This document shows positions 46,717 to 57,757 of a stretch of DNA of 64,000 nucleotides, piece after piece. The stretch covers positions 1-64,000 of the forward strand of contig JAJEBT010000001.1 of the NCBI GenBank assembly GCA_022822405.1, written 5' to 3'. Position 1 is the first letter of the stretch, and every line of letters starts with the position of its first letter. A program made the translations under genes and the position numbers. This DNA is from Alphaproteobacteria bacterium. GTDB lineage: Bacteria > Pseudomonadota > Alphaproteobacteria > MPNO01 > UBA830. The notes under the pieces were generated by a model. The model saw only the letters and a program-made list of their open reading frames with translations, had not been told where the DNA came from and did not search any database.

Positions 46717-47494
46717 CTGCAGCCTCCTTGCCGCGAATCATTATGGGACCGAAAGGACGCGTCTGGCGCACCTGGATCGCCCCGGTGCGCGCGAACTCGA
46801 GGCTCGCTGCGAACGTGGACGCGACCGCCGAACGCAGCAGCAGTCCTTTCGTCAGCCCGTCGGGAAGGAATGAAGAAAGCATCGTCCAGTCCGCAACCCC
46901 GCCCACGAGGCTTGACAGACGCTCGATCGCGTCATCGAGCGAATACAGCTTCGACGCCTCAATGGTGAGACTCGAAGCGGCAGAGATGCGCCGGCGATTG
47001 TCGCCATAGGCCTTCAGCAGTTCGAACAGCGTGATCTCGTAGACCGGTGTGCGAGCAACCTTCATCCCTTCAGGCGCGCCGCGTGCGAACACGTCGCGCC
47101 CAAGACGCGGCATGGCGAGTAACGTCGCGCCCGCATTGCGCATCGCATCCAAGCGCCTGAGCCGGAATGCCAGCGCCGCCGCGAGTTCGGGCGCGGTCGG
47201 TTCGTCCTCGGCCTCCGGCTCCGGCAGCAGAAGGCGGGACTTGAGATAAGTAAGCCAAGCCGCCATGACCAGATAGTCGGCCGCGATTTCCAGCCGCAGC
47301 TTCCGGCTGGCGGCAATGAAGGCCAGATACTGTTCCACGAGTTCCAGGATCGAGATCCGTGCCAGATCGACCTTCTGCTGGCGCGCCAAGGTCAGCAGAA
47401 GGTCTATAGGACCTTCGAAACCGTCGAGCTCAAGCACAAGATCCTGTGTTTCCCGTGCCGGTTCTTCCTCGAACTGGTCTGCTTCCCGTTCCAT
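46709..47494 (-). CDS. scpA: Segregation and condensation protein A
   Basis: ScpA is the kleisin that bridges the SMC heads. The 261-residue protein has the N-terminal FEGPIDLLLTLARQQKVDL motif and the YLVMAAWLTYLKSRLLLPEP helix, both diagnostic, and a C-terminal winged-helix region ending in the TRPFGPIMI segment. It follows nagZ by 98 bases and overlaps scpB. Confidence 0.96.
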   Translation of the reverse strand: MEREADQFEEEPARETQDLVLELDGFEGPIDLLLTLARQQKVDLARISILELVEQYLAFIAASRKLRLEIAADYLVMAAWLTYLKSRLLLPEPEAEDEPTAPELAAALAFRLRRLDAMRNAGATLLAMPRLGRDVFARGAPEGMKVARTPVYEITLFELLKAYGDNRRRISAASSLTIEASKLYSLDDAIERLSSLVGGVADWTMLSSFLPDGLTKGLLLRSAVASTFAASLEFARTGAIQVRQTRPFGPIMIRGKEAADA

Positions 47495-47592
47495 GACACC
47501 TCTCGCCGAACACTGACCGGAGGCGCACCCCGATCACATCGACTATACCGGTTTCCCCGCCCGTCGGACGAATCACATGGATGGTTTGCCGG

Positions 47593-48654
47593 CTATCCTG
47601 CCGCGGCGAGGAAAGCCCCGACCTGCCGCGCCGCCTCCGCACGGTCATGCCCGCCACGCCGCTGCCGACCAGCGCGACGAGCCCTTTCCAGCCGCGCCAT
47701 GGCGTCCGCAGTCATCGGCGGACAGGCTTCCGCAACGGCCCGCATATCGGCGAGATTGCCGTCGCAGTGAAGTGCAATATCGCAACCGGCTTCGAGGACG
47801 GTCACGACACGTTCCCCTGGCGGGCCCGTCAGGGCCTTCATGCATATGTCGTCCGAAAGGAGAAGGCCATCAAAGCCGATATCCTGCCGGATGGTCTGGG
47901 TGATGACGGCCCGGGACGTGCTTGCCGGACCGGAGCCGTCGATAGCCTCGTAGACGACGTGCGCCGTCATTCCGGCCACCGCGTCTGAGAGCACCGCAAA
48001 GGGCGCAAAATCGGTGGCCGACAGCAGCCCGACCCGGGTCCGGATGCGCGGCAGGCCGACGTGGCTGTCCACGGTCGCGCGGCCATGGCCCGGCAGGTGC
48101 TTGATGACCGGAATGACCCCGCCCGACATCAGCCCCTCGCAGACCGCACCTCCGAGTGCCGCCACCACCGCCGGATCATCGGAAAACGCCCGGTCGCCGA
48201 TCACGTCGTGACCCTCCGGCAGATCAAGGTCGAGAACAGGGGCGCAATTGACATCGATTCCGAGCGCTCGGAGATCGCCGGCGATCAGTTCCGCATTGAG
48301 GCGCGCACACGCGACAGCGCCTTCGGGATCGCGGGCCATGGCCTGGCCGAACAAGCGCATGGCCGGGCGTTGTGGCCAGCCGGGCGGTCCGAGCCGCTGG
48401 ACACGCCCACCCTCCTGGTCGATCAGGACGGGCGCATCGGGCCTCGAGACCGCGTGGCGCAGGTCCGCGACAAGTTTCCTGACCTGTCCGGCGCTCACGA
48501 CATTGCGCCCGAACAGGATAAAACCCAGGGGTTGGCTTTCCTCGAAGAACCGCCACTCCTCCGCGCCAAGAACGGTCCCGGAACAGCCGAAGATAACCGC
48601 TCTCGGCGCCCGGGCCGACGGCAGCAGGCCGCCCTCCCTGCCACCTGTCGTCAA
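47593..48654 (-). CDS. nagZ: Beta-N-acetylhexosaminidase (glycoside hydrolase family 3)
   Basis: NagZ removes GlcNAc from anhydro-muropeptides during cytosolic cell-wall recycling. The 353-residue protein shows the GH3 landmarks: LIDQEGGRVQRL, NCAPVLDLDLP, KHLPGHGRATVDSHVGLPRI with the acid/base histidine, and the nucleophile Asp in LLLSDDICMKAL. The start is assigned to TTG 48654, which overlaps the stop of the SPOR-domain gene (TTGA) and suggests coupling; the conserved sequence begins about 20 residues later, so GTG or CTG starts inside are possible. Confidence 0.92.
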   Translation of the reverse strand: MTTGGREGGLLPSARAPRAVIFGCSGTVLGAEEWRFFEESQPLGFILFGRNVVSAGQVRKLVADLRHAVSRPDAPVLIDQEGGRVQRLGPPGWPQRPAMRLFGQAMARDPEGAVACARLNAELIAGDLRALGIDVNCAPVLDLDLPEGHDVIGDRAFSDDPAVVAALGGAVCEGLMSGGVIPVIKHLPGHGRATVDSHVGLPRIRTRVGLLSATDFAPFAVLSDAVAGMTAHVVYEAIDGSGPASTSRAVITQTIRQDIGFDGLLLSDDICMKALTGPPGERVVTVLEAGCDIALHCDGNLADMRAVAEACPPMTADAMARLERARRAGRQRRGGHDRAEAARQVGAFLAAAG

Positions 48655-49475
48655 CGGCCCACGACCAGGCAATCGAGCTGGCGTGCCTTGAGGCGCGAAC
48701 ACAGGTCCTTCGCAGCCTTCCGCGTCGACAGCGGCCCGGCACGCATGCGGTAGAAGGCCTGCTTCTCGCCGTCCAGCAGGGCGCGCCGGATATTGAGAGA
48801 TAACCCACCGAGGAGATCCTGATGACGCCGCTGCAGGTCCAACCATGCCCGGCGAACCGCACCCTCAGAACGCAACGAGGACAACTGGATCATGAAGCGG
48901 CCGTCCGGACGGGGGACCGTGGCGGGCCGCGGCTGCAGCGCAGCCTTCTTCGGCGCCTCTTCGGAAACCGACGGACGTGGCGCAGGCTTTTTCGGCATCT
49001 CCCGGGAAACCAAAGGATTGGTTGCCGGGACCGCTGCCGGCGTCCGCGCCTCGGGCTTCGACGAAGGCGCTTCCCGGATCGCACCCTCATCAGGCGCCAC
49101 GGCCGGCGCGCTGGCGCTCTTGGTCCGTTTGCGGACGGGCTCTTCCGGCCGCGGAAGAAGTCGTTCCGCTGGCCGCGGCCCGCGACCATCAAGACGCTCG
49201 AAGATCTCCTTGTCGCGATCGGGGATCGCGGCGCCGCCGGGATTGGCCGGCCGGGCCTTGAACGGTCCGGCCGGCGCCGCAATCAGCGGCGGACGGTCGA
49301 CGGAGCCGCCGTCCCAGATGCGAACCGCAACCACGGCAACGCCGCCGACGGCAAGGACAACCGCAGCGGCGATCAGCGTTCTTGCAAGGCGCGACTGCAG
49401 CAGGCGTCCAGGCGGCGGATCGTCACCGCTCGCAGGAAGCCTTTCGTCCTCGCTCACCCGGTCGTTGCGCACCAT
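48651..49475 (-). CDS. SPOR-domain inner-membrane protein
   Basis: The 274-residue protein has a short cytosolic N-terminus, one membrane segment (about 33-55, TLIAAAVVLAVGGVAVVAV), a long Pro/Ala/Lys-rich periplasmic linker, and a C-terminal SPOR domain (about 190-274: FMIQLSSLRSEGAVRRAWLD, then YRMRAGPLSTRKAA). SPOR domains bind denuded septal glycan, so a role at the division site is likely. ATG 49475 overlaps the argS stop by one base (TGATG). The argS-SPOR-nagZ order is common in alphaproteobacteria. Confidence 0.92.
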   Translation of the reverse strand: MVRNDRVSEDERLPASGDDPPPGRLLQSRLARTLIAAAVVLAVGGVAVVAVRIWDGGSVDRPPLIAAPAGPFKARPANPGGAAIPDRDKEIFERLDGRGPRPAERLLPRPEEPVRKRTKSASAPAVAPDEGAIREAPSSKPEARTPAAVPATNPLVSREMPKKPAPRPSVSEEAPKKAALQPRPATVPRPDGRFMIQLSSLRSEGAVRRAWLDLQRRHQDLLGGLSLNIRRALLDGEKQAFYRMRAGPLSTRKAAKDLCSRLKARQLDCLVVGR

Positions 49476-51229
49476 CAGCGCATCACCTCCGCTGGTCGCA
49501 CGCCCATGACCGCGAGCCCCGACGCCACGACCACCGCCGTGGCCCGGACAAGCGCCAGACGCGCTCGGGTCAGCGCTTCGTCGTCGGCGACCAGAAAACG
49601 CAGTTCCGGGTTGTCGTTGCCCTTGTTCCAAAGGCCGTGGAACGCACCGGCAACATCACGCAGATAATAGGCGACACGGTGCGGTTCGCGCACAGACGCC
49701 GCCGTTTCCGCCAGCCGCGGCCATCCCGCGAGCAGCCGAACGAGGGCAAGCTCGGCGTCGTCTTCGAGCAGCGACATGTCCGCGCGGGCAAGATCGGAAT
49801 CGCCGGTGGCGAGCGCCGGGAACATGTCGTTCGCATTGCGCAGGATCGAACAGGCCCGCGCATGGGCGTACTGGACATAGAACACGGGGTTGTCGCGAGA
49901 CTGGGCGACGACCTCGGCAAGATCGAAATCCAGCGCCGCCTCGCTCGAACGGGTCAGCATCATGAAGCGCACCGCGTCCGCGCCGACCTCGTCGACCACC
50001 TCGCGCAGCGTCACGAACGTGCCGGTGCGCTTCGACATCTTCACCGGCCGGCCGCTTTCGAAGAGGTTCACGAGATTGCAAATGCGCACGTCAAGCGACG
50101 CTCCGGCATCGGTGATTGCCTCGACCGCAGCCTGCATCCGTTTCACATATCCCTTGTGATCGGCGCCCCAGACATCGACCATTTCGTCAAAGCCGCGCCG
50201 GAACTTGTCTAGATGGTAGGCCATGTCGGCGGCAAAATAGGTCCAGCTGCCGTCGGATTTCCGCAGCGGGCGATCGCTGTCGTCGCCGAACCCCGTGGCC
50301 CGGAACAATAGCTGCTCGCGCGCTTCCCAGTCCTCCGAATGCTGGCCCTTGGGCGCATCGATGGTTCCGAGATAGACGAGGCCGCGCCGTTCCAGGTCTT
50401 CGGCCACCCGCACGATCGCTCCATCCTCGTGCAACTCCCGTTCCGAGCGGAACACGTCATGGCGGATTCCCAGAGCCGCAAGATCGTCGCGGACCGTTGC
50501 CATCATCGCGTCGACGGCGAAGTCGCGAATTTCGGGCAGGGCATCCGCTTCCGGCGCACCGACCCAGCGGTCACCGTCACGCTCGGCCAGCGCCTCCCCG
50601 ACAGCCACCAGGTAGTCGCCGGGATACAACCCTTCCGGTATTTCGCCGATCTCCTCGCCGAGTGCCTGCCGGTAGCGGAGCAGCACGGACTGTGCAAGCG
50701 CGTCGACCTGTGCGCCAGCGTCATTGATGTAGTATTCGCGGGTAACCCTGTATCCGGCCTTGTCGAAGAGCGCAGCGAGCGCATCTCCGATCACCGCACC
50801 CCGGGCATGGCCGACATGCATCGGGCCAGTCGGGTTCGCCGATACGTACTCGACGTTGACCGCCCGTCCGGCTCCGATCGTCGAATCGCCGTAGCCAACT
50901 CCGGCCTCGAGAATATCCCTCACACAGGACTGCCACACGGACCTCGGGATGCGAAGGTTTATGAAGCCGGGACCGGCGACCTCGGCAGCGTCCACATTGC
51001 TCCCGGCCTCAAGCATTGTCGCAAGGCGCACCGCAAGTTCGCGTGGCTTCCACCCGGCGGCACGGGCTAGGACCATCGCCGCGTTCGAGGAAATGTCGCC
51101 GTGCGCCGGATCGCGCGGCGGCTCGACCGAAATGCGGTCGAAGGCAAGGTCAGGCGGAAGGTCGCCGGCAGCCGCCATCGCCCGGAGCGAGGCTTCTATC
51201 TCGGCGCGGAACAGGCGAAATACGTTCAT
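49475..51229 (-). CDS. argS: Arginyl-tRNA synthetase
   Basis: ArgRS charges tRNA-Arg. The 584-residue class I enzyme has an N-terminal tRNA-binding domain, the HIGH motif as HVGHARGA in [17 protein letters not shown], the KMSKR motif as [12 protein letters not shown], and the anticodon-binding domain with [14 protein letters not shown]. Length is normal. The ATG at 51229 begins [15 protein letters not shown], a typical start. Confidence 0.98.
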   Translation of the reverse strand: MNVFRLFRAEIEASLRAMAAAGDLPPDLAFDRISVEPPRDPAHGDISSNAAMVLARAAGWKPRELAVRLATMLEAGSNVDAAEVAGPGFINLRIPRSVWQSCVRDILEAGVGYGDSTIGAGRAVNVEYVSANPTGPMHVGHARGAVIGDALAALFDKAGYRVTREYYINDAGAQVDALAQSVLLRYRQALGEEIGEIPEGLYPGDYLVAVGEALAERDGDRWVGAPEADALPEIRDFAVDAMMATVRDDLAALGIRHDVFRSERELHEDGAIVRVAEDLERRGLVYLGTIDAPKGQHSEDWEAREQLLFRATGFGDDSDRPLRKSDGSWTYFAADMAYHLDKFRRGFDEMVDVWGADHKGYVKRMQAAVEAITDAGASLDVRICNLVNLFESGRPVKMSKRTGTFVTLREVVDEVGADAVRFMMLTRSSEAALDFDLAEVVAQSRDNPVFYVQYAHARACSILRNANDMFPALATGDSDLARADMSLLEDDAELALVRLLAGWPRLAETAASVREPHRVAYYLRDVAGAFHGLWNKGNDNPELRFLVADDEALTRARLALVRATAVVVASGLAVMGVRPAEVMR

Positions 51230-51351
51230 GGAGCGTCTTCATGCGCGGGATGCGGGCCGGAAACGCACTATACGCCAGTCCCGCCGGGCGATCCCCCGGC
51301 AGAGCGAATCGGCTGCCAGCCCGTTCCCGACGCAGCTCCGGTAGGCTCCGG

Positions 51352-53385
51352 TCAGTTTGCGCGCTGCTCCTCGCGCTGCGCCGCCCGGCGCTCGACGATG
51401 TCGTCGGCGAGCCGGCCCGTCAACTCCTGGAGGTGATCAAACTCGGCCGTATAGGTTCCGACCCCCTGGGTCAGCGAACGCAACTTGACGATCAGGTCTA
51501 TGATTTCGGATTCGGGCAGGTAGCTGTGCAGCGAATCCCAGCCCTTCCAGCCCTCCTTCGCCTCGAATCCCAGAATCTGCCCGCGCTTGCTGCTGACGAG
51601 CCCGTGCACCTTGTTGGTGTGTTCGGACGGCACATCGATCGTCACCTTGGCAATCGGCTCGAGCAGCACCGGCGCACACTTGGGCAACCCTTCTGTCATG
51701 GCGACGCGGGCGGCAAGCTTGAAGGACATCTCGTTGCTGTCGACCGAATGAAACTGGCCGTCGGTCAGGGTGACGGTGAAATCGACCACCGGGAAACCGA
51801 GCGGTCCCTCGACCGAGAATTCCCGGATCCCGGCCTCGACGGCCGGAATGTACTGTCGGGGAATGGCACCGCCGACGATCTTGTCCGAGAACTCGAAACC
51901 GCTGCCCCGGGCAAGCGGCGCTATGTCGACGGTGACGTCCCCGAACATGCCGTGCCCGCCGGTCTGACGCTTGAAGCGTCCCTTCTGGGTTACCGGCTTG
52001 CGGATGGTCTCCTTGTACGACACGCTCGGCTGCATCGAGTTCGCCGACACGTTGTACTTCGACTGCAGCTTTTCCAGCGCGACCTGCAGATGGATGTCGC
52101 CCTGGCCCATGAGGACCAGTTCGTGGGTCTCGTCGTTCTGCACATAGATCAGCGAGGGATCCTCCTCGTTCAGACGCTGGAGCCCGCCGGTCAGCTTGAC
52201 CTCGTCATTCCTGTTCGCAGGGCTGATGGCCAGCGAATAGACCGGAACCAGAGGATCGCTCCATTGCGAACGGTCGGGCTCCGATGCGGAAGCGGACAGC
52301 GAGTCTCCGGTACGCACGGCCTCCATGCGGCCGAGACCGACGACAGCGCCAAAGCCTGCCCGTTCGACCTTCTCGATCTGGCCGCCGAGGAACTTCTGCA
52401 GCCCCCCGATGCGACTGCCGGAAAGGGTCTGGCCATCGCTGATCTCGCCGCGCCAGACCCGCCCCAGCGAGATCTTGCCACTGTGTTGGGCATGGTAGGT
52501 CTTGAAGACCTGCACCGTCGCATCGCCCTCGCCTTCGAAACCCAGCGCGGCGGCCCGCCGCTCGGGGCCGGGAGTATCGTGGCGCAGCGCCTTGAGCAGG
52601 CGCCGGATGCCGAAATTGCGTTCGGCCGATCCGAAATACACCGGCACGAGATGTCCCTCGCTCAGGGCATCGCCGACCTTCTCGTAGATCTCGTCGACGT
52701 CCGGCGTCTGGTCCTCGAGCAGCATCTCGAGGATCGCGTCATCGAAGTTGGCGAGGACTTCGAGCATTTCCGTCCGCGCCAGCTCGATCTCGTCGGCAAG
52801 GTCTGCAGGAAGATCGATTTCAGCGGATTCCTGGCCCTCGACATAGCTGTAAGCCCGGCGGCTGATGAGATCGACATAGCCGGTGACGGACTCGCCGGTG
52901 ACGATCGGGTATTCACGGAGCAGAAGCGGACAGTTGGCGACCTCGCGCAACCCGCTCACGACATCCGATACCGATTCGGTGATGGTATCGACCTTGTTGA
53001 TGAAGACCGTGTGGGGGATGTCGCGGGAATCGAGCGCCTTGAAAAGCGGCGACAAGGTCGCGATCCGGCTTTCGAGCGGCTCGATGACCACCACCGCGAT
53101 GTCGGCGACATCGAGCGCGTTCAGCGCGTCCTGCATCAGCTCGACAGAGCCCGGACAGTCGAGGAGCGCCCAGTCGTCCTGAAGATAGGTCATGCTGGCC
53201 GCGGTCATTTCCGTGCTCATCTGCCGGGCCCTTGCCTCCTCCGAGGAGTCCCCGACCGTGTTGCCGTCCTTGATGGAGCCCTTGCGGTGGATAGCGCCCG
53301 CCATAAACAGGAGACTCTCGAGAAGGGTCGTCTTGCCGCTCAGATAGGGGCCGACGATCGCGGCGCAGCGCGTAGCGTCACTCAT
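51352..53385 (-). CDS. EF-G paralogue (FusA2/EF-G-like GTPase)
   Basis: The 677-residue protein has all EF-G domains. GTPase motifs are G1 GPYLSGKTT (12-20), G3 DCPG and G4 NKVD. Domain IV begins KGRFKRQTGGHGMFGDV and domain V ends the protein. The G2 region and the DTPGH motif of true EF-G differ (here DCPGSVEL), as in the diverged EF-G-like group. It is not next to ribosomal-protein genes or tuf, so it is probably an accessory or stress paralogue rather than the main translocase. ATG 53385 follows AGGAGG with a 9-base spacer. Confidence 0.9.
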   Translation of the reverse strand: MSDATRCAAIVGPYLSGKTTLLESLLFMAGAIHRKGSIKDGNTVGDSSEEARARQMSTEMTAASMTYLQDDWALLDCPGSVELMQDALNALDVADIAVVVIEPLESRIATLSPLFKALDSRDIPHTVFINKVDTITESVSDVVSGLREVANCPLLLREYPIVTGESVTGYVDLISRRAYSYVEGQESAEIDLPADLADEIELARTEMLEVLANFDDAILEMLLEDQTPDVDEIYEKVGDALSEGHLVPVYFGSAERNFGIRRLLKALRHDTPGPERRAAALGFEGEGDATVQVFKTYHAQHSGKISLGRVWRGEISDGQTLSGSRIGGLQKFLGGQIEKVERAGFGAVVGLGRMEAVRTGDSLSASASEPDRSQWSDPLVPVYSLAISPANRNDEVKLTGGLQRLNEEDPSLIYVQNDETHELVLMGQGDIHLQVALEKLQSKYNVSANSMQPSVSYKETIRKPVTQKGRFKRQTGGHGMFGDVTVDIAPLARGSGFEFSDKIVGGAIPRQYIPAVEAGIREFSVEGPLGFPVVDFTVTLTDGQFHSVDSNEMSFKLAARVAMTEGLPKCAPVLLEPIAKVTIDVPSEHTNKVHGLVSSKRGQILGFEAKEGWKGWDSLHSYLPESEIIDLIVKLRSLTQGVGTYTAEFDHLQELTGRLADDIVERRAAQREEQRAN

Positions 53386-53436
53386 TTGCCTAGTCCTCCT
53401 TGCTTGCCCGCCCGCCACGACGCCCGGCGGCAATGT

Positions 53437-54657
<1,221 letters not shown>

Positions 54658-54720
54658 TCAGGTGCTGGTCCGCAGATTATGCCGCCATCCGGCGCCGCGC
54701 AACCGCGCCGGCCATGCCTG

Positions 54721-56016
54721 TCACCCGCCCATCAGATTGGGCAGGTAGAGGGCCAGCCCGGGAATGAAGACCACGAGCAGCAGGCGGACGATGTCGGCGA
54801 GGAAGAACGGGCCGATGCCGGCGAAGATGCCCCACAGCGACATCTCCGGCAGCAAGGTCTTGAGCACGAACACGTTCATCCCGATCGGCGGCGTGATCAG
54901 GCTGATCTCGGTCACCATGATGACGACGATCCCGAACCAGATCAGGTCGAAGCCGAGGCTCTGGACCACGGGGAAGAAGATCGGGACGGTGAGGAGGATC
55001 ATGCCGATCCCCTCGAACACGCACCCCAGCACGACGTAGATCAGGCAGATGATGAGGATGACGGCGATCGGCGCGATCTCGAGGGCGTGAACCCAGTCGA
55101 CGATCTGATTGGGCATGCCCGAGATGTTCATGAAGTTCGAGAGCACGACGGCGCCGAAGGCGACGCTGAACACCATGGTCGTGGTCTGGCCCGCCTCGAC
55201 CAGCGCGCCGAAGAACTGGCGCCAGCCCATCTTGCGGCGTAGCGCCGCGAACGCCACCGCGCCGACGGCCCCGATTCCCCCTGCCTCGGTGGGCGTGAAC
55301 ACCCCGAAATAGATACCGCCGAGCACGAGGAGGAACAGGGCGACGATGCCCCACACGCCCTTGAGCGCTTTTACGCGGTCGAGCCACGGCGTCCACGGCC
55401 CCGGCGGGCCGAGCGCGGGCTTGAAGGTGATCAGGGCCTTGATCACGAAGATGTAGAGGGCGACGGTGAGGATACCGGGAATGATTCCGGCGATGAACAG
55501 CTTTCCGACGTCCTCCTCGACGATCACGCCGTAGATCACCAGCGCGATGCTGGGCGGGATCAGGATGCCCATTGTGCCGCCCGCGGCGATGGTGCCGGCA
55601 GCGAGGTTCTGATTGTAGCGGTAGCGGCGCATGGACGGCATGGCGACCTTCGCCATGGTTGCCGCGGTCGCCACGGAACTTCCCGAGACGGCGCTGAAGC
55701 CACCGCAGGCAGCGACCGTGGCCATCGCCAGCCCGCCCTTGTAGTGGCCCAGCCAGGCGTTCGAGGCGTCATAGAGGTCCTCGGAGAGCGCCGCGCGGTA
55801 GATGAACGCCCCCATAAGGACGAACAGCGGCAGCACCGAAAACGAGTAGCTCATCGCGAAGTCGAGAATCAGCTGCCCGACCGTCTCGAGCGCCGGCTCC
55901 CACCCCCGGACGATTCCGAACCCGACGAAGCCGACCGCGATCATGGCGAAGCCGAGCGGGAAGCCCATGAAGACCATGCCGAGAAGCACGGCGAAGCCGA
56001 TCAGCGACGCGATCAT
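54721..56016 (-). CDS. dctM: TRAP transporter large permease (DctM)
   Basis: The 431-residue inner-membrane protein is the transport channel of a sodium-driven TRAP importer. It has about 12 segments and family motifs such as GGFSAVSGSSVATAATMAKVAMPSM and GGTMGILIPPSIALVIYG. ATG 56016 (MIASLIGFAVLLG) overlaps the dctQ stop by 4 bases. It is the last gene of a four-gene run that starts with a D-tartrate-dehydratase-like gene. Confidence 0.95.
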   Translation of the reverse strand: MIASLIGFAVLLGMVFMGFPLGFAMIAVGFVGFGIVRGWEPALETVGQLILDFAMSYSFSVLPLFVLMGAFIYRAALSEDLYDASNAWLGHYKGGLAMATVAACGGFSAVSGSSVATAATMAKVAMPSMRRYRYNQNLAAGTIAAGGTMGILIPPSIALVIYGVIVEEDVGKLFIAGIIPGILTVALYIFVIKALITFKPALGPPGPWTPWLDRVKALKGVWGIVALFLLVLGGIYFGVFTPTEAGGIGAVGAVAFAALRRKMGWRQFFGALVEAGQTTTMVFSVAFGAVVLSNFMNISGMPNQIVDWVHALEIAPIAVILIICLIYVVLGCVFEGIGMILLTVPIFFPVVQSLGFDLIWFGIVVIMVTEISLITPPIGMNVFVLKTLLPEMSLWGIFAGIGPFFLADIVRLLLVVFIPGLALYLPNLMGG

Positions 56017-56549
56017 GTGCCGCCGCCCTCCGCCGGGGCGCCGCCGAAGAGAACCCGGACATCCCGCACGACCATGATCGCGAGCACGACAACGGTGACG
56101 ACGCAGAGGATGCTGATGCCATAGGCGGCTGGCGCGATCGGCCATTCGAGATAGCCCGATTCCATCCGCGCCTCGGCGAGGCTCTGGCCCTGCCGCCACA
56201 GCCGTTCGGCGATGAAGGCGACAACGGCGAGGCACCCGGCGTCGACGATCAGCCGCCGGACCTCGCCAACGCGCCCGGCGAACCAGCGGTCGAACACGCT
56301 GACGACGATATGGGCACGGCGCCGGGTGATGATCGGCATGCCGGCGAAGATCGACAGCGGCATCAGGAACTCGATCAGTTCGAACCCGCCGGGGATCGGC
56401 AGGTTGAAGCCGTAGCGGCCGACGACGTCGACGAAGGTGATGACCATCATCAGGAAGATCGTCGTGCCGACGATGGCCATCAGCACGGCCTCGAACCAGC
56501 CGTCGGGCCGGGCGTCCTCGGCGCCCGGCACCTCCTGCTCGGCGGACAT
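56013..56549 (-). CDS. dctQ: TRAP transporter small permease (DctQ)
   Basis: The 178-residue inner-membrane protein has four segments and the family pattern FVDVVGRYGFNLPIPGGFEL then IEFLMPLSIFAG. It links the receptor-docking and channel subunits. The ATG at 56549 lies 16 bases after the dctP stop. Confidence 0.92.
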   Translation of the reverse strand: MSAEQEVPGAEDARPDGWFEAVLMAIVGTTIFLMMVITFVDVVGRYGFNLPIPGGFELIEFLMPLSIFAGMPIITRRRAHIVVSVFDRWFAGRVGEVRRLIVDAGCLAVVAFIAERLWRQGQSLAEARMESGYLEWPIAPAAYGISILCVVTVVVLAIMVVRDVRVLFGGAPAEGGGT

Positions 56550-56565
56550 CGTCCGGCGCGGCGGA

Positions 56566-57600
56566 CTACTTGGCGCGCGCCGCGAATACCCGCTTGGCCT
56601 CGGCGCGGTAGAACGCGAGCGCCGCCTTGCCGTCGACTCCGGCCTTGTTCGCACGCGCGATCCAGGCCTCGTCGAGATAGGCCCAGAGCTTCTTCAGCTC
56701 GGCGGTGAATTCCGGACTGGCAGTCCGGATCGTGATTCCGTCCTTGCGGTAGATCGCCTCGGCCTCGACGTCGATCTTGCCCCAGTTGTGCGAATCCGCC
56801 GCGATCTTCTCCTCGGAGGCCGCCATGATCGCCGCCTTGTCCGCCTTCGGAAGGCGGTCCCAGACGCCCTGGTTCATGTAGACCGAGAACACGGCGCCGT
56901 AGACCTTGCCCGGCACCTTGGTCAAGTGCTTGACGTAGGGCTTCATCTTGAGCTTCCAGATGTCGCTGATCGGCATCACGAGGCCGTCGACGATGCCCTT
57001 CGAGACGACGTCGAACGCCTTGACACCCGGCGTCGGCACGACCGCCGCTCCGGTCTTGCCCATCGCCTTGGCGACATCGCCGGGTGGCGTCCGCACCTTC
57101 ATCTTGGCGAGGTCCGCCACCGACGTGATCGGATCGGTGAGGCTGAAGAACTCGCCGCCGCCATGCATGAAGAAGCCGAGCAGCTTGACCCCCTTGTACT
57201 GGTTCTTCGATTCGAAAAACTTCTTGTGGGTCCGCCACAGCGCGATCGCCGTCGACGGCGCGTCGGTGATGCTGAAGGGCAGCGTGCCGACCAGGTCGAG
57301 GGTCAGGCGATTGCGCTCGAAGTTGTTGAACATGAAGGTCGCGTCGGCGATGCCCGAGGTCACCATCTTCCACTGGCGCGGCGGCGGCGCGAGCGTCTTG
57401 GCCGGGTGCCTCACCTTGACCTTGCCGCCGGTCCCCTTGGCGACGCGCGCGGTCCAGGTGTCGACGATGCCGAGCTTGATCGGATGCTTGGGCGGCACGA
57501 AATAGTTGAAAAGGATCGTGGTCTCGGCGGACGCCGGAACCGTCGTGGCGAGAAAGCCCGCCGCTCCGAGGGCGGCAGCTGCTGCAGCGAATCTCTTCAT
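56566..57600 (-). CDS. dctP: TRAP transporter substrate-binding protein (DctP)
   Basis: The 344-residue periplasmic receptor has a signal peptide ending VPASA (residue 25). The conserved carboxylate-binding arginine lies in KMKVRTPPGDVAKAMGKTG, and FDVVSKGIVDGLVMP matches the family. Carboxylate ligands are the norm for this class; the neighbouring dehydratase suggests a hydroxy-diacid such as tartrate, by inference. ATG 57600 follows GGGAGGT with an 8-base spacer. Confidence 0.94.
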   Translation of the reverse strand: MKRFAAAAAALGAAGFLATTVPASAETTILFNYFVPPKHPIKLGIVDTWTARVAKGTGGKVKVRHPAKTLAPPPRQWKMVTSGIADATFMFNNFERNRLTLDLVGTLPFSITDAPSTAIALWRTHKKFFESKNQYKGVKLLGFFMHGGGEFFSLTDPITSVADLAKMKVRTPPGDVAKAMGKTGAAVVPTPGVKAFDVVSKGIVDGLVMPISDIWKLKMKPYVKHLTKVPGKVYGAVFSVYMNQGVWDRLPKADKAAIMAASEEKIAADSHNWGKIDVEAEAIYRKDGITIRTASPEFTAELKKLWAYLDEAWIARANKAGVDGKAALAFYRAEAKRVFAARAK

Positions 57601-57757
57601 CGGATTGACCTCCCGTTGCCGTCGCGGATTCTGTTGTGTTCGGGCCGGACCCACCGGCTCCGGGACAGGCACGGCGACGACTTTCCGGTGCCTTCGCCCC
57701 ACTCTAGCGAACGGCCATACCGGTCTCAAGGCCGGCGGTGTTGCCCACACGCCGCCG

